A stretch of 64,000 bases of DNA from Candidatus Bathyarchaeota archaeon. Its GTDB lineage: Archaea > Thermoproteota > Bathyarchaeia > Bathyarchaeales > Bathycorpusculaceae. Below the pieces are notes generated by a model. That model was not told the origin of the DNA and ran no database searches. It saw only the letters and a list, made by a program, of their open reading frames with translations. The DNA is taken from positions 1-64,000 of the forward strand of contig JANXET010000006.1 of NCBI GenBank assembly GCA_025058315.1. The letters are read 5' to 3'. Shown here in pieces: positions 56,765 through 64,000 of the stretch. Position 1 is the stretch's first letter; every line of letters starts with the position of its first letter. A program made the translations under genes and the position numbers.

Positions 56765-57211
56765 TTGCAGTCTAAGAATGTTGTAGCCTACATAGAAATC
56801 CGCGCGTTCGCCCACGCTACTGAAGAAGAGGACAAAGTTTTAGCTGCAATGCGGAACATTCTGCCTCAGCGCCTGTCAGAAGAGGTGTCCATTAAAAAAT
56901 CCAGCCTAACGGGGCATCATGGAAACCCGATAACCTGCCTAGAAGCCAAGATCAAAGATAGAAACATGGTTAAAGCCGTTTTGGAGAATTTAGCTTCAAA
57001 GCTGAGGATCATGGATAAAGAGCTTTTAGGCGGCATGATCGAGCAGCATATAGATGGGGGAACCCTGTACCTGAGGCTTGACAAGCAGTCCGCATACTTG
57101 GGCGAATATAAGCTCTGCACCGCAGACCCTATTCATCTCCGTGTGCACTTCAGAAAATCCCGTCCCAAGGAGATAGCTGATGCCTGTAGAGGCTTCGGGT
57201 TAATTCCATGA
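56765..57211 (+). CDS. RNA-binding protein, COG1325 family
   Basis: 148 aa. VVAYIEIRAFAHATEEEDKV, LTGHHGNPITCLEAKI and LRVHFRKSRPKEI match the archaeal COG1325 family, often called a predicted exosome-associated RNA-binding protein and found beside rnp genes. TTG 56765 is the likely start. It overlaps the Rpp30 gene by 4 bp. Confidence 0.85.
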   Translation: MQSKNVVAYIEIRAFAHATEEEDKVLAAMRNILPQRLSEEVSIKKSSLTGHHGNPITCLEAKIKDRNMVKAVLENLASKLRIMDKELLGGMIEQHIDGGTLYLRLDKQSAYLGEYKLCTADPIHLRVHFRKSRPKEIADACRGFGLIP

Positions 57212-57942
57212 AAAGAGTCTTCGCAGATTTACATTTAAAACCTAACCTGGCCAATCTGGAACAAGCAGTACAGGTAATAAAGAAAGCTTCGGAGCTTGGT
57301 TACCGCCTTATTTCCATACCTGTAGACAGGAGCATGCGCGGAGATCAGCTTGCAAGAATCAATGCTGTATCAAGGGAGTTTGGACTTGACTTCGCCGCCC
57401 GCCTGGATCTGAAGCCTAAATCTCCAGGAGAGCTGCTTCGCCTCTTGAGAAAATTCAGAAGAAGCTTTGAAGTTTTAGCTGTAATCTGCGATTCAAAGGC
57501 TGTTGCACGGCAAGCTGCCAAGGACAGAAGGGTGGATGTTCTAAACTTCCCGCCGGATCCTAGGAGAAGATTCTTCGACAAGGCTGAAGCTGAACTTGCA
57601 TCTCAAAATCTTGCATCTCTAGAAATAGACATTGAACCCATCATAAGGCTTGAAGGCCCTGCCAGAATGAGGCTTCTAGCCGCGCTGCGGAAAGAAGCAT
57701 CCACCGCGTTAAGCTTCCACGTGCCTATCGTAATCTCAAGCGGGGCCACTGAAGCGTTATATCTGCGGAAACCCCTGGATGCAGCTGCATTAGCAATGCT
57801 GTTCGACATGGATAAGACTCTGGCTCTTGATGCCCTTTCAAGAGTTCCCGTGGAAATTGTTAAAAGGAATAGGGCTAAGCTCAGCCCAGACTTCATAGCG
57901 CCGGGAATACGCCTAATAAAAAGTGGGAAGGACTGTCCATGA
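57208..57942 (+). CDS. rnp3: Ribonuclease P protein component 3 (Rpp30)
   Basis: 244 aa with a PHP-like TIM barrel (VFADLHLKPN at the start, EIDIEPII, VPIVISSGATEALYLRKPLD). It works with Pop5 in archaeal RNase P for tRNA 5' maturation. ATGA overlaps join it to both neighbours, so the two RNase P subunits are made from one mRNA. Confidence 0.92.
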   Translation: MKRVFADLHLKPNLANLEQAVQVIKKASELGYRLISIPVDRSMRGDQLARINAVSREFGLDFAARLDLKPKSPGELLRLLRKFRRSFEVLAVICDSKAVARQAAKDRRVDVLNFPPDPRRRFFDKAEAELASQNLASLEIDIEPIIRLEGPARMRLLAALRKEASTALSFHVPIVISSGATEALYLRKPLDAAALAMLFDMDKTLALDALSRVPVEIVKRNRAKLSPDFIAPGIRLIKSGKDCP

Positions 57943-58283
57943 GGGAGAAACGCCGCTACCTAGCCATAAAGGTTGATTCAGACGAAAGTCCAAGTCAAAG
58001 AGAAGTCATGGATGCCCTCTGGGGATCCCTTATAAAACTTTTCGGGGAATATGGCGCAAGTAGGACGGGATTAGCCCTTATAAACTATGATTCAGAGAGC
58101 AGAATCGGCATTATACGCGCAGTCCACACGGAGGTTGAAAAGATCAGGGCAGCTGCAGCCGCAACAACAAAGGTCGGTGCTGCCGCTGCATCCATACACG
58201 TGATATGCGTCTCCGGCACTTTAAGGGCTCTACGTGAGAAGATTGTTAAGGCCTCGAAATCCCTTTTAAGCATGAGCGCATAG
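57939..58283 (+). CDS. rnp2: Ribonuclease P protein component 2 (Pop5)
   Basis: 114 aa. REKRRYLAIKVDSDESPSQR, LWGSLIKLFGEYGAS and a final VSGTLRALREKIV match Pop5. It forms a heterodimer with Rpp30. In many archaea proteasome and exosome genes follow; here a 950-bp gene-free gap follows instead. Confidence 0.92.
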   Translation: MREKRRYLAIKVDSDESPSQREVMDALWGSLIKLFGEYGASRTGLALINYDSESRIGIIRAVHTEVEKIRAAAAATTKVGAAAASIHVICVSGTLRALREKIVKASKSLLSMSA

Positions 58284-59241
58284 TTTTGATGGGGGATGAA
58301 GACGCCGTCCCAGACTGAAAAACCAGATGTGGACTTATGACGGGCAGACCCCGAAAACCAGATTTCCCGCAGAAGATCCAAGTACCTTTCTATTCTCAAT
58401 CCAGGTGCGCTTTCCCGCTGGTGCCCCGGCGGTTGCGGTTTATGTAGCATCTTACGGTTTATGTACATGATATGTAAGCTGCTAGGCAAAGCGTGAGTTG
58501 AATGGAACCCCATCACATCTTCTTTTTTCCTTTAAATTTCTAGAAGAGCAATGGAAAGATCTGCCTGTTTGATGGGTACATTTCGTCGACCGTTGTACGG
58601 TGCCTTTTTATCATGTTGATGAGTTGTTTTTACGTGCTTTCAAATTTGATATTTGCGTCTGAACGCATCGTTATCCATAGGCTTGGATTTTTAAGGCGGC
58701 GCTTTATCCCTTTTACCAAGATTTTCGCGTGGAGAAGCTCCATACGTTTTCAGGCTGAAATAGTAATCAGTTAACCTGAATTTTTAAGTATTTTTAAATC
58801 CCTTTTTATAAAATCCACCACTGGAACTTTTCCGCCAACTGTTTACGTCTCTAATATAAAGCGTCTCTCACACTTTCCACGAGTGTGCATCCACAGCTAA
58901 CACAAAGCTGCAAACGTTGAGCTTTATGTTGCCGTCATTATAAATCGGCTGTTAAGCATCTAAGCTCTTACAATGAATTTAGTGGCTGAACCAATGTTTA
59001 ACATCGCATCCTAAGCTGGATGCTTAACCATAGACACCGTCAATTAAAAAGACGTTACAATAGAAGATGTTGGAATACTTAAGCAGTCACTTAAAAGTTG
59101 CTGAAGCTAACCTTTTTATTTTAAAACTAACTTGCCGCTCTCTCAAAGATACGGTTGAAAATGATGAATAAATTTCCAATTGCCACACGTTTAGTCCACT
59201 TTAACCTACATTTTAGCCTAAAAAGATCCATTCTATCATAA
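58284..59241. other. Gene-free gap of about 950 bp
   Basis: No supported protein gene. The GC-rich part 58290-58470 contains direct repeats GAAAA(A)CCAGAT at 58317-58328 and 58353-58363, and CGGTTTATGTA at 58436-58446 and 58455-58465. The remainder to 59241 is AT-rich. A structured RNA in the first 200 bp is possible but I cannot name a family. Confidence 0.45.
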
Positions 59242-59250
59242 ATTTAATAT
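59242..59250 (+). promoter_or_regulatory. thiC: TATA box of the thiamine operon
   Basis: ATTTAATAT at 59242-59250 lies about 28 bp ahead of the riboswitch, so transcription would begin close to 59272-59278 and the mRNA would start with the aptamer. Confidence 0.6.
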
Positions 59251-59280
59251 ACCGCTCTTGGGGATTAACTTTCGTCAAGG

Positions 59281-59371
59281 TTTGGGGGAGCTGGGCGGTG
59301 ACCCGGCTGAGAGGACGGCTAAGCGCCGTCGACCCCTAGAACCTGATCCGGGTAATGCCGGCGGAGGGAAA
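59281..59371 (+). promoter_or_regulatory. TPP riboswitch (THI box)
   Basis: The conserved thi-box parts are all visible in order: GGGGGAGCTGGG, CGGCTGAGAGGA, a short P3a hairpin (GACGGC/GCCGTC), ACCCCTAGAACCTGATC and GGGTAATGCCGGCGGAGGGA. It sits just before thiC, the classical target. After it, GGTT-gccttc-AAACC followed by TTTTT (about 59385-59403) could end transcription in the bound state; alternatively control is on the TTG start region. TPP binding senses thiamine pyrophosphate. Confidence 0.93.
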
Positions 59372-59445
59372 ATGGAATGAATCGGGTTGCCTTCAAACCT
59401 TTTTAACAGAAATAATGACCTAATTCCAGTTTTGGAGGAGTTTTT

Positions 59446-60747
59446 TTGGCTACGCAGGTGGAAGCAGCTAAGAGAGGGCAAATAACTGAGGAAATGAAAA
59501 CAGTTGCTAAGTGTGAGGATGAATCCCCCCAAGCCATTTGTCAACGCATAGCAGAGGGCACTGTAATAATAACCCGCAACATCAAACGGGACAATGTTCA
59601 TCCGGTTGGTGTCGGAAAAGGACTTCGTACGAAGGTTAACGCTAATATTGGTACAAGCCCAGACCTATGCGACCTAAAATTGGAGATTGCAAAGGCTGAG
59701 GTTGCAGTAAGATATGGTGCAGATACTATTATGGATTTGAGTACTGCTGGCAACTTGGATGAGATAAGAAAAGCTATAATTGCGGCTGTAAACGTGCCAA
59801 TAGGAACAGTGCCAATTTATCAGGCAGCAGTAGAGGCTGCGAAAAAGAAGGGAGCGATAATCCATATGACAGAAGATGACATGTTCAAAACCATAGAAAA
59901 ACACGCCATGGACGGCGTTGACTTCATGACAGTACACTGCGGCGTTACACATCAAATTATCAAAAAACTGGCAAAACATCCTAGGCTCATGGGGGTTGTA
60001 AGCCGTGGCGGAGCATTTCTAGCCGCATGGATGCTTCACCACAACAGAGAAAACCCCTTATACGCCAACTACGACTACCTGCTGGAGTTAGCCAAAAAAT
60101 ACGATTTCGTCATAAGCCTAGGAGACGGCTTAAGGCCCGGCTGCATATTCGACTCCACAGACTGGGCGCAGATTCAAGAACTGTTTAACATTGGAGAACT
60201 TGTTAAAAGAGCAAGAGCTGCAAACGTGCAGGTCATGGTAGAGGGCCCAGGTCATCTGCCGTTAAATGATGTGGCTGTGAATGTCCAGCTTGAAAAGTCC
60301 ATATGTGGAGGCGCCCCATTATATGTGCTTGGCCCGGTCGTCACCGAGATAGCGCCAGGATACGACCATATTGTCGGGGCCATAGGCGGAGCATTGGCTG
60401 GCTTGGCTGGCGCCGACTTCCTGTGTTATTTGACACCAGCGGAGCATTTAGGATTGCCAAGCTTAGAGGACGTTAAAGAGGGTGTAATTGCTACAAAAAT
60501 TGCTGCGCATGCCGCGGACATTGCGAAGCTTGGGCGCAAAGCTGCTATGCGGGATTTGGCCATGGTTAAGGCCAGGGCAAACCTCAACTGGAAGGGACAG
60601 TTTGAAAACGCCATAGACCCGGAAAAAGCAAAAAAGTTTCATGAACGCATAAAGTCTAAAAGCCTTGAAGCGTGCTCCATGTGTTCAGAATATTGTGCCA
60701 TAAAAAATTTTGAGATGGCTTTGGAGGAAGCGGGACAATGTTTATGA
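59446..60747 (+). CDS. thiC: Phosphomethylpyrimidine synthase ThiC
   Basis: Radical-SAM enzyme making HMP-P from AIR. 433 aa. NANIGTSPDLCD, AVRYGADTIMDLSTAG, GPVVTEIAPGYDHI and a C-terminal cluster motif CSMCSEYC. The spacing here is C-x2-C-x3-C, one residue shorter than the E. coli form. TTG 59446 is fixed by GGAGGAG at 59434-59440. AIR is also supplied by the purine pathway, whose next gene (purE) is at 46908. It overlaps thiDN by 10 bp. Confidence 0.95.
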   Translation: MATQVEAAKRGQITEEMKTVAKCEDESPQAICQRIAEGTVIITRNIKRDNVHPVGVGKGLRTKVNANIGTSPDLCDLKLEIAKAEVAVRYGADTIMDLSTAGNLDEIRKAIIAAVNVPIGTVPIYQAAVEAAKKKGAIIHMTEDDMFKTIEKHAMDGVDFMTVHCGVTHQIIKKLAKHPRLMGVVSRGGAFLAAWMLHHNRENPLYANYDYLLELAKKYDFVISLGDGLRPGCIFDSTDWAQIQELFNIGELVKRARAANVQVMVEGPGHLPLNDVAVNVQLEKSICGGAPLYVLGPVVTEIAPGYDHIVGAIGGALAGLAGADFLCYLTPAEHLGLPSLEDVKEGVIATKIAAHAADIAKLGRKAAMRDLAMVKARANLNWKGQFENAIDPEKAKKFHERIKSKSLEACSMCSEYCAIKNFEMALEEAGQCL

Positions 60748-62105
60748 AAAGCAGAATTCCCGTGGCAATAACGATTGCAGGAAGCGACTCCGGCGGTGGA
60801 GCCGGGATTCAGGCGGACCTGAAAACTTTTGCAGCTTTAGGTGTTCATGGAACAGTCGCCGTCACCTCTGTCACGGCTCAAAACACTTATTCGGTTAAAG
60901 CCGTTCAAGACTTGAAGCAGGAAATTGTCTGCGAGCAGATTAGAGCTGTAGCCGAGGATTTCGGAATCGACGCTGGAAAAACAGGCATGCTTCACACGGA
61001 TGAAATTGTAAAAGCCACCGCTTCAGAAGTTTCTAAATACAATTTTCCACTAGTTGTGGACCCGGTGATGGTGGCTAAGTCTGGCGCGCCCCTGTTAAAG
61101 CCTGAAGCCGTAAAAGCCCTGAAAGAACATCTGCTTCCCTTAGCAACAGTTGTTACTCCTAACAAGTTCGAGGCAGAGAGGCTTTCAGGCTTGGAGATAA
61201 AAAGCCTAAGGGATGCTGAAACTGCTGCCAAGGAAATCTCCAAGATGGGGCCTGAGGCTGTTGTTGTTAAGGGTGGACACATTAGTGGCGTTGACGTAAC
61301 AGACATTCTATATTATGAGGGAAGATTTTGGCAGTTCACCTCGCCTAGACTGGACGCAAAAACTACACATGGAACTGGATGTAGCTTCTCAGCAGCCATA
61401 GCCGCTGAGCTTGCCAAGAAATTAGGTGTACCAGAGGCTGTTAAAAAAGCCAAAAACTTCGTCGCTTTAAGTATAAAGTTTGGCCTAAATATTGGGAAGG
61501 GTCCTGGCCCAGTTAATCCTATGGCTTATCTTTATCGTGAAGCTTCAAGGTATGAGGTTCTGCTTATTCTGGAAGAAGCCAAAAACCTTTTAGAGGGACG
61601 CCCAGAAGTTGCGGAGCTTATCCCGGAAGTGGGCATGAACATAGCCATGGCTGTTAGGTATGCTGAAAACGTTGATGATGTTGCCGCTATAGATGGGAGA
61701 ATAATCAAAACATTGAGTGGTGCTAGGGCTGTTGGTAACCCAAAATTCGGATGTTCCCGCCATCTAGCCAAGTATTTGGTTGAAATTGTTAGGCATAATG
61801 AGGATAAGAGAGCAGCAATAAACCTGAAGTTTTCAGAGGAAATCCTTAAAATCTTGGAGAAACGTGGTTTAACAATCTCCTTCTATGACCGCGCAAAAGA
61901 GCCGGAAGAAATCAAAAGGGTTGAGGGCATGAGCATATCTTGGGGCGTGAAAGAAGCCATAAAAAGTGTTGGAAAGGTGCCGGACGTGATTTATCATAGG
62001 GGCGATTTGGGCAAGGAGCCCATGATAATTGTTTTTGGAAAGGACGCTGTTTCCTTGGCTAAACTAGTTGTAGAAATTGCTGTGGAGAAGAAGGGCAATT
62101 TGTAG
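60738..62105 (+). CDS. thiDN: HMP-P kinase fused to ThiN thiamine-phosphate synthase
   Basis: 455 aa. Residues about 1-260 are ThiD (ITIAGSDSGGGAGIQADLKT, DPVMVAKSG, ATHGTGCSFSAA-like GTGCSFSAA). Residues about 275-455 are ThiN (LLILEEAKNLLEGRPEVAEL, ARAVGNPKFGCSRHLAKYLV), which joins HMP-PP with the thiazole in archaea in place of ThiE. ATG 60738, or ATG 60744 in an ATGA overlap with thiC. Confidence 0.94.
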   Translation: MFMKSRIPVAITIAGSDSGGGAGIQADLKTFAALGVHGTVAVTSVTAQNTYSVKAVQDLKQEIVCEQIRAVAEDFGIDAGKTGMLHTDEIVKATASEVSKYNFPLVVDPVMVAKSGAPLLKPEAVKALKEHLLPLATVVTPNKFEAERLSGLEIKSLRDAETAAKEISKMGPEAVVVKGGHISGVDVTDILYYEGRFWQFTSPRLDAKTTHGTGCSFSAAIAAELAKKLGVPEAVKKAKNFVALSIKFGLNIGKGPGPVNPMAYLYREASRYEVLLILEEAKNLLEGRPEVAELIPEVGMNIAMAVRYAENVDDVAAIDGRIIKTLSGARAVGNPKFGCSRHLAKYLVEIVRHNEDKRAAINLKFSEEILKILEKRGLTISFYDRAKEPEEIKRVEGMSISWGVKEAIKSVGKVPDVIYHRGDLGKEPMIIVFGKDAVSLAKLVVEIAVEKKGNL

Positions 62106-62301
62106 GTTGTATTTGGCTTTTAAGCCAATTTCTGCTCATTTCCACAGTCGCTCTTCAGAGCAAAAAACGTAGAGCTTATTTACACAGCAGTTTTCCGTTA
62201 GGATTTCCCCACAGATGTGACATCGCATATTTGGCTACTAGAGAGGAAAAGAGTTTTAAGCGGTATGAATCTTTCCCTAAAGGCTGGAGGCAGAATGAAC
62301 A

Positions 62302-63099
62302 ATGGCTGAAAAGATTAGGGAAGTTGAGGAGGAAGTTATAACAAGGGCGATAATTCGGAAAGCCATGGAAGACTGGATAAGCCTGGCCGAAACAGACGTT
62401 GTCGTCGTGGGGGCTGGGCCTTCGGGTTTGACTGCAGCTAGATACTTGGCTAAGGCTGGGCTAAAAACCGTTGTTTTTGAGAGGAAGCTTTCCTTCGGCG
62501 GCGGAATAGGCGGCGGTGGCATGCAGTTCCATAAAATTGTTGTGCAATCGCCAGCGGACAAGATTCTTAGGGATGTGGGCTGCAAGCTTGAACCTTTAGA
62601 GAATGGGCTTTTCATTGTTGATGCGGCTGATTTGATGGCGAAGCTGGCTTGCGGAGCCATCGACGCTGGGGCAAAAATAATTTTAGGTGTAACCGTTGAA
62701 GACTTAATATATCGCGACTCGCCCACAAGGATTGTCGGCGTTGTTGTTCAGTGGACATCCGTTATCATGGCAGGCATCCACGTTGACCCATTGGCTGTTA
62801 AGGCTAAGGCTGTTATCGACTGCACCGGCCATGATGCGGAGGTTATCGCAGTGGCCTCTAGAAAAATTCCAGAGCTGGCAATAACCATTCGAGGCGAAAA
62901 GTCCATGTGGTCATCCCTCGCCGAAGAGCTAACGCTCAAGAACACAAGGGAGATTTGTCCGGGACTTTTTGCCGCTGGCATGGCTGTAGCCGCCATAGAC
63001 CAAGCGCCACGTATGGGGCCAATATTCGGCGGCATGCTTCTCAGCGGCGCAAAAATCGCGCAGCTGGTTACAGAGAAGCTAAAAGGTAAGGGCGCCTAA
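62302..63099 (+). CDS. thi4: Thiamine thiazole synthase Thi4, archaeal His type
   Basis: 265 aa. FAD/NAD motif [14 protein letters not shown] near residue 37, [10 protein letters not shown], and the C-terminal [14 protein letters not shown]. The residue that is a sacrificial cysteine in yeast Thi4 is His160 here (AGIHVDPL), as in methanogen Thi4, which instead uses sulfide catalytically. ATG 62302 has GGAGG at 62286-62290. The gap of ~200 bp after thiDN contains a TATA-like GTTTTAAG near 62250, so it may have its own promoter. Confidence 0.92.
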   Translation: MAEKIREVEEEVITRAIIRKAMEDWISLAETDVVVVGAGPSGLTAARYLAKAGLKTVVFERKLSFGGGIGGGGMQFHKIVVQSPADKILRDVGCKLEPLENGLFIVDAADLMAKLACGAIDAGAKIILGVTVEDLIYRDSPTRIVGVVVQWTSVIMAGIHVDPLAVKAKAVIDCTGHDAEVIAVASRKIPELAITIRGEKSMWSSLAEELTLKNTREICPGLFAAGMAVAAIDQAPRMGPIFGGMLLSGAKIAQLVTEKLKGKGA

Positions 63100-63195
63100 T
63101 GATGTATAGATGCGTGGACAAAGAAAACGCCGGAGGATAATTGGGAGCTGAGTTCAAGTGTCTAACTGAAAGCCAAACATGTTAAAGGTATGCTC

Positions 63196-64000
63196 TCACT
63201 GGACTATCTGATGCCTCTTTCTTGGGAAATATTTTCTTGTATACAGGCCAAGTTTAACTAGGGAAAGCATTAAGGGAACCTCCATTAGAGGGCCTATGAC
63301 CGTTGCCAGGGCGGCTCCCGAACCGATTCCATACAAGGTTGTTGCTACTGCTATGGCAACTTCAAAGTGGCTACTGGCCCCTATGATTGTAGTGTCTATG
63401 GCTGATTCGTAAGGCCATCCTGCAAAATATCCCAGAGGATAGGTCCAAGCTATCATAGTTGCGTAGTGAAGAAGGTTTGGTGCAGCCAGGTAGGCCACTA
63501 ACAATGGGTTGCTTAATATGACTTCTCCCTCAAAGGAGAACAGAACTATCAGGGTTGTAAGTAAAGCCACTATGGAAATTTTCCCAATTAAAGGCCTATA
63601 AACGCCGTCAAACCATTCTTCTCCTTTGCGCCTTACAACCACGCGGCGGGATATGGCGCCTGCCGCCACAGGCAAGGCAATAAACGCTAGAACGCTTATG
63701 GCTATTAAGTCCCACGGCACTGGGATGCTGCTTACGCCAAGATATAAAGCTGCGAGGGGTGCATACAGAAACAGCATTAAAAGAGCGTTTATAGCTGTGT
63801 TTATAAGTCCTTGAGCGAGATCCCCCTTCGCAAGGTACATCCACCACATAACCATAGCCGTGCATGGCGACAAACCCAGCAAAATCACCCCTGCCCGGTG
63901 CATGGGGTCCGTAAGCATCAAGTTAGCGTAAAGAGTCATTAAAGGCGGAGCTATAACCCAATTAGCGATAACGGTTACGAGGAGTGGCTTAGGCCTCTTC
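63196..64000 (-). CDS. acr3: Arsenite efflux transporter Acr3, partial (N terminus outside the window)
   Basis: Multi-helix membrane protein; at least six hydrophobic segments are visible. GLSPCTAMVMWWMYLAKGD is the Acr3 signature with the conserved cysteine; FEVAIAVATTLYGIGSGAAL and VIGPLMEVPLMLSLVKLGL follow. The frame stays open upstream of the ATG at 63939 (KPLLVTVIANWVIAPPLM) to the window edge, so the true start is beyond base 64000. Arsenite export is known for the family. It is convergent with thi4. Confidence 0.88.
   Translation of the reverse strand, partial: KRPKPLLVTVIANWVIAPPLMTLYANLMLTDPMHRAGVILLGLSPCTAMVMWWMYLAKGDLAQGLINTAINALLMLFLYAPLAALYLGVSSIPVPWDLIAISVLAFIALPVAAGAISRRVVVRRKGEEWFDGVYRPLIGKISIVALLTTLIVLFSFEGEVILSNPLLVAYLAAPNLLHYATMIAWTYPLGYFAGWPYESAIDTTIIGASSHFEVAIAVATTLYGIGSGAALATVIGPLMEVPLMLSLVKLGLYTRKYFPRKRHQIVQ

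Noticed and set aside
58290-58320. C/D box RNA after Pop5 (GATGA ... CTGA)
   Set aside because: The C box is incomplete and there is no second box pair at normal spacing.
58085-58516. Open frame of 143 residues on the minus strand
   Set aside because: It overlaps the Pop5 gene antisense and extends into the gap; no motif, ribosome-binding site or coding-like composition.

Overview
The window looks like part of a non-methanogenic archaeal chromosome of the TACK group, most plausibly a Bathyarchaeia-like lineage. Supporting signs are archaeal-type LeuRS, ribosomal proteins L15e and L13e (L13e is found in TACK and Asgard archaea but not in Euryarchaeota), protein-only subunits of archaeal RNase P (Rpp30, Pop5), PurP-type purine synthesis, a ThiD-ThiN fusion, archaeal Thi4, aEF-2, ADP-forming acyl-CoA synthetases, Shine-Dalgarno-led operons with ATGA/TGATG overlaps, and AT-rich TATA boxes. 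The lineage is an inference; no rRNA gene is present.

Layout. 1-1940: debris of a RadA-like HhH segment, a CARF-HEPN (Cas02710-type) nuclease gene broken by a perfect 7-bp tandem duplication, and a tRNA-Arg with an insertion in its D-loop. 2015-8340: leuS, a thioredoxin reductase, and an NfnAB/SudBA-like NAD(P)H-ferredoxin oxidoreductase pair. 8405-11134: an ADP-forming acyl-CoA synthetase with a C-terminal acetyltransferase domain. 11264-17485: first hydrogenase-heterodisulfide reductase operon (mvhG, mvhA, hdrA fused to mvhD, hdrC, hdrB). 17513-20162: regulators and small proteins, including a ribbon-helix-helix protein fused to a GcvH-like domain that has lost the lipoyl lysine. 20291-30636: second, longer operon (GltD-like flavoprotein with ferredoxin tail, MvhD fused to a helix-turn-helix, double HdrA, mvhD, hdrC, hdrB, mvhG, mvhA, maturation protease). 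30667-33531: aldehyde ferredoxin oxidoreductase, its ferredoxin, and a MoaD-like protein.

33569-43671: housekeeping and redox genes (Xaa-Pro peptidase, isochorismatase-like hydrolase, flavodoxin, thioredoxin-like protein, OGG-type glycosylase), a tRNA with CAT anticodon, and two divergent aEF-2 genes of which only one keeps the diphthamide histidine. 43664-47387: purP, purP paralogue, purC, purE. 47548-51552: regulatory group (GvpD/KaiC-like ATPase, winged-helix protein, TrmB-like regulator with a palindromic site at its promoter). 51734-55669: tRNA-Pro with a D-arm intron, a zinc-finger/AbrB-like protein, a Pta-N/DRTGG protein and a second ADP-forming acyl-CoA synthetase. 55905-58283: L15e, L13e, a COG1325-type RNA-binding protein, Rpp30 and Pop5. 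58284-59241 is a gene-free gap. 59281-63099: TPP riboswitch, thiC, thiDN, thi4. 63196-end: an Acr3-type arsenite transporter running off the window.

How it works together (inference): two Mvh-Hdr modules, an Nfn-like pair, an aldehyde oxidoreductase and two ATP-making acyl-CoA synthetases form an energy island in which H2, ferredoxin, NAD(P)H and thiol/disulfide pools are connected and ATP is made from acyl-CoA. No mcr or other methane-forming gene is visible. The most unusual items are the two proteins that couple electron-transfer-related folds to DNA-binding domains next to the hydrogenase/Hdr operons, the complementary aEF-2 pair, the tRNA D-arm insertions and the archaeal TPP riboswitch.
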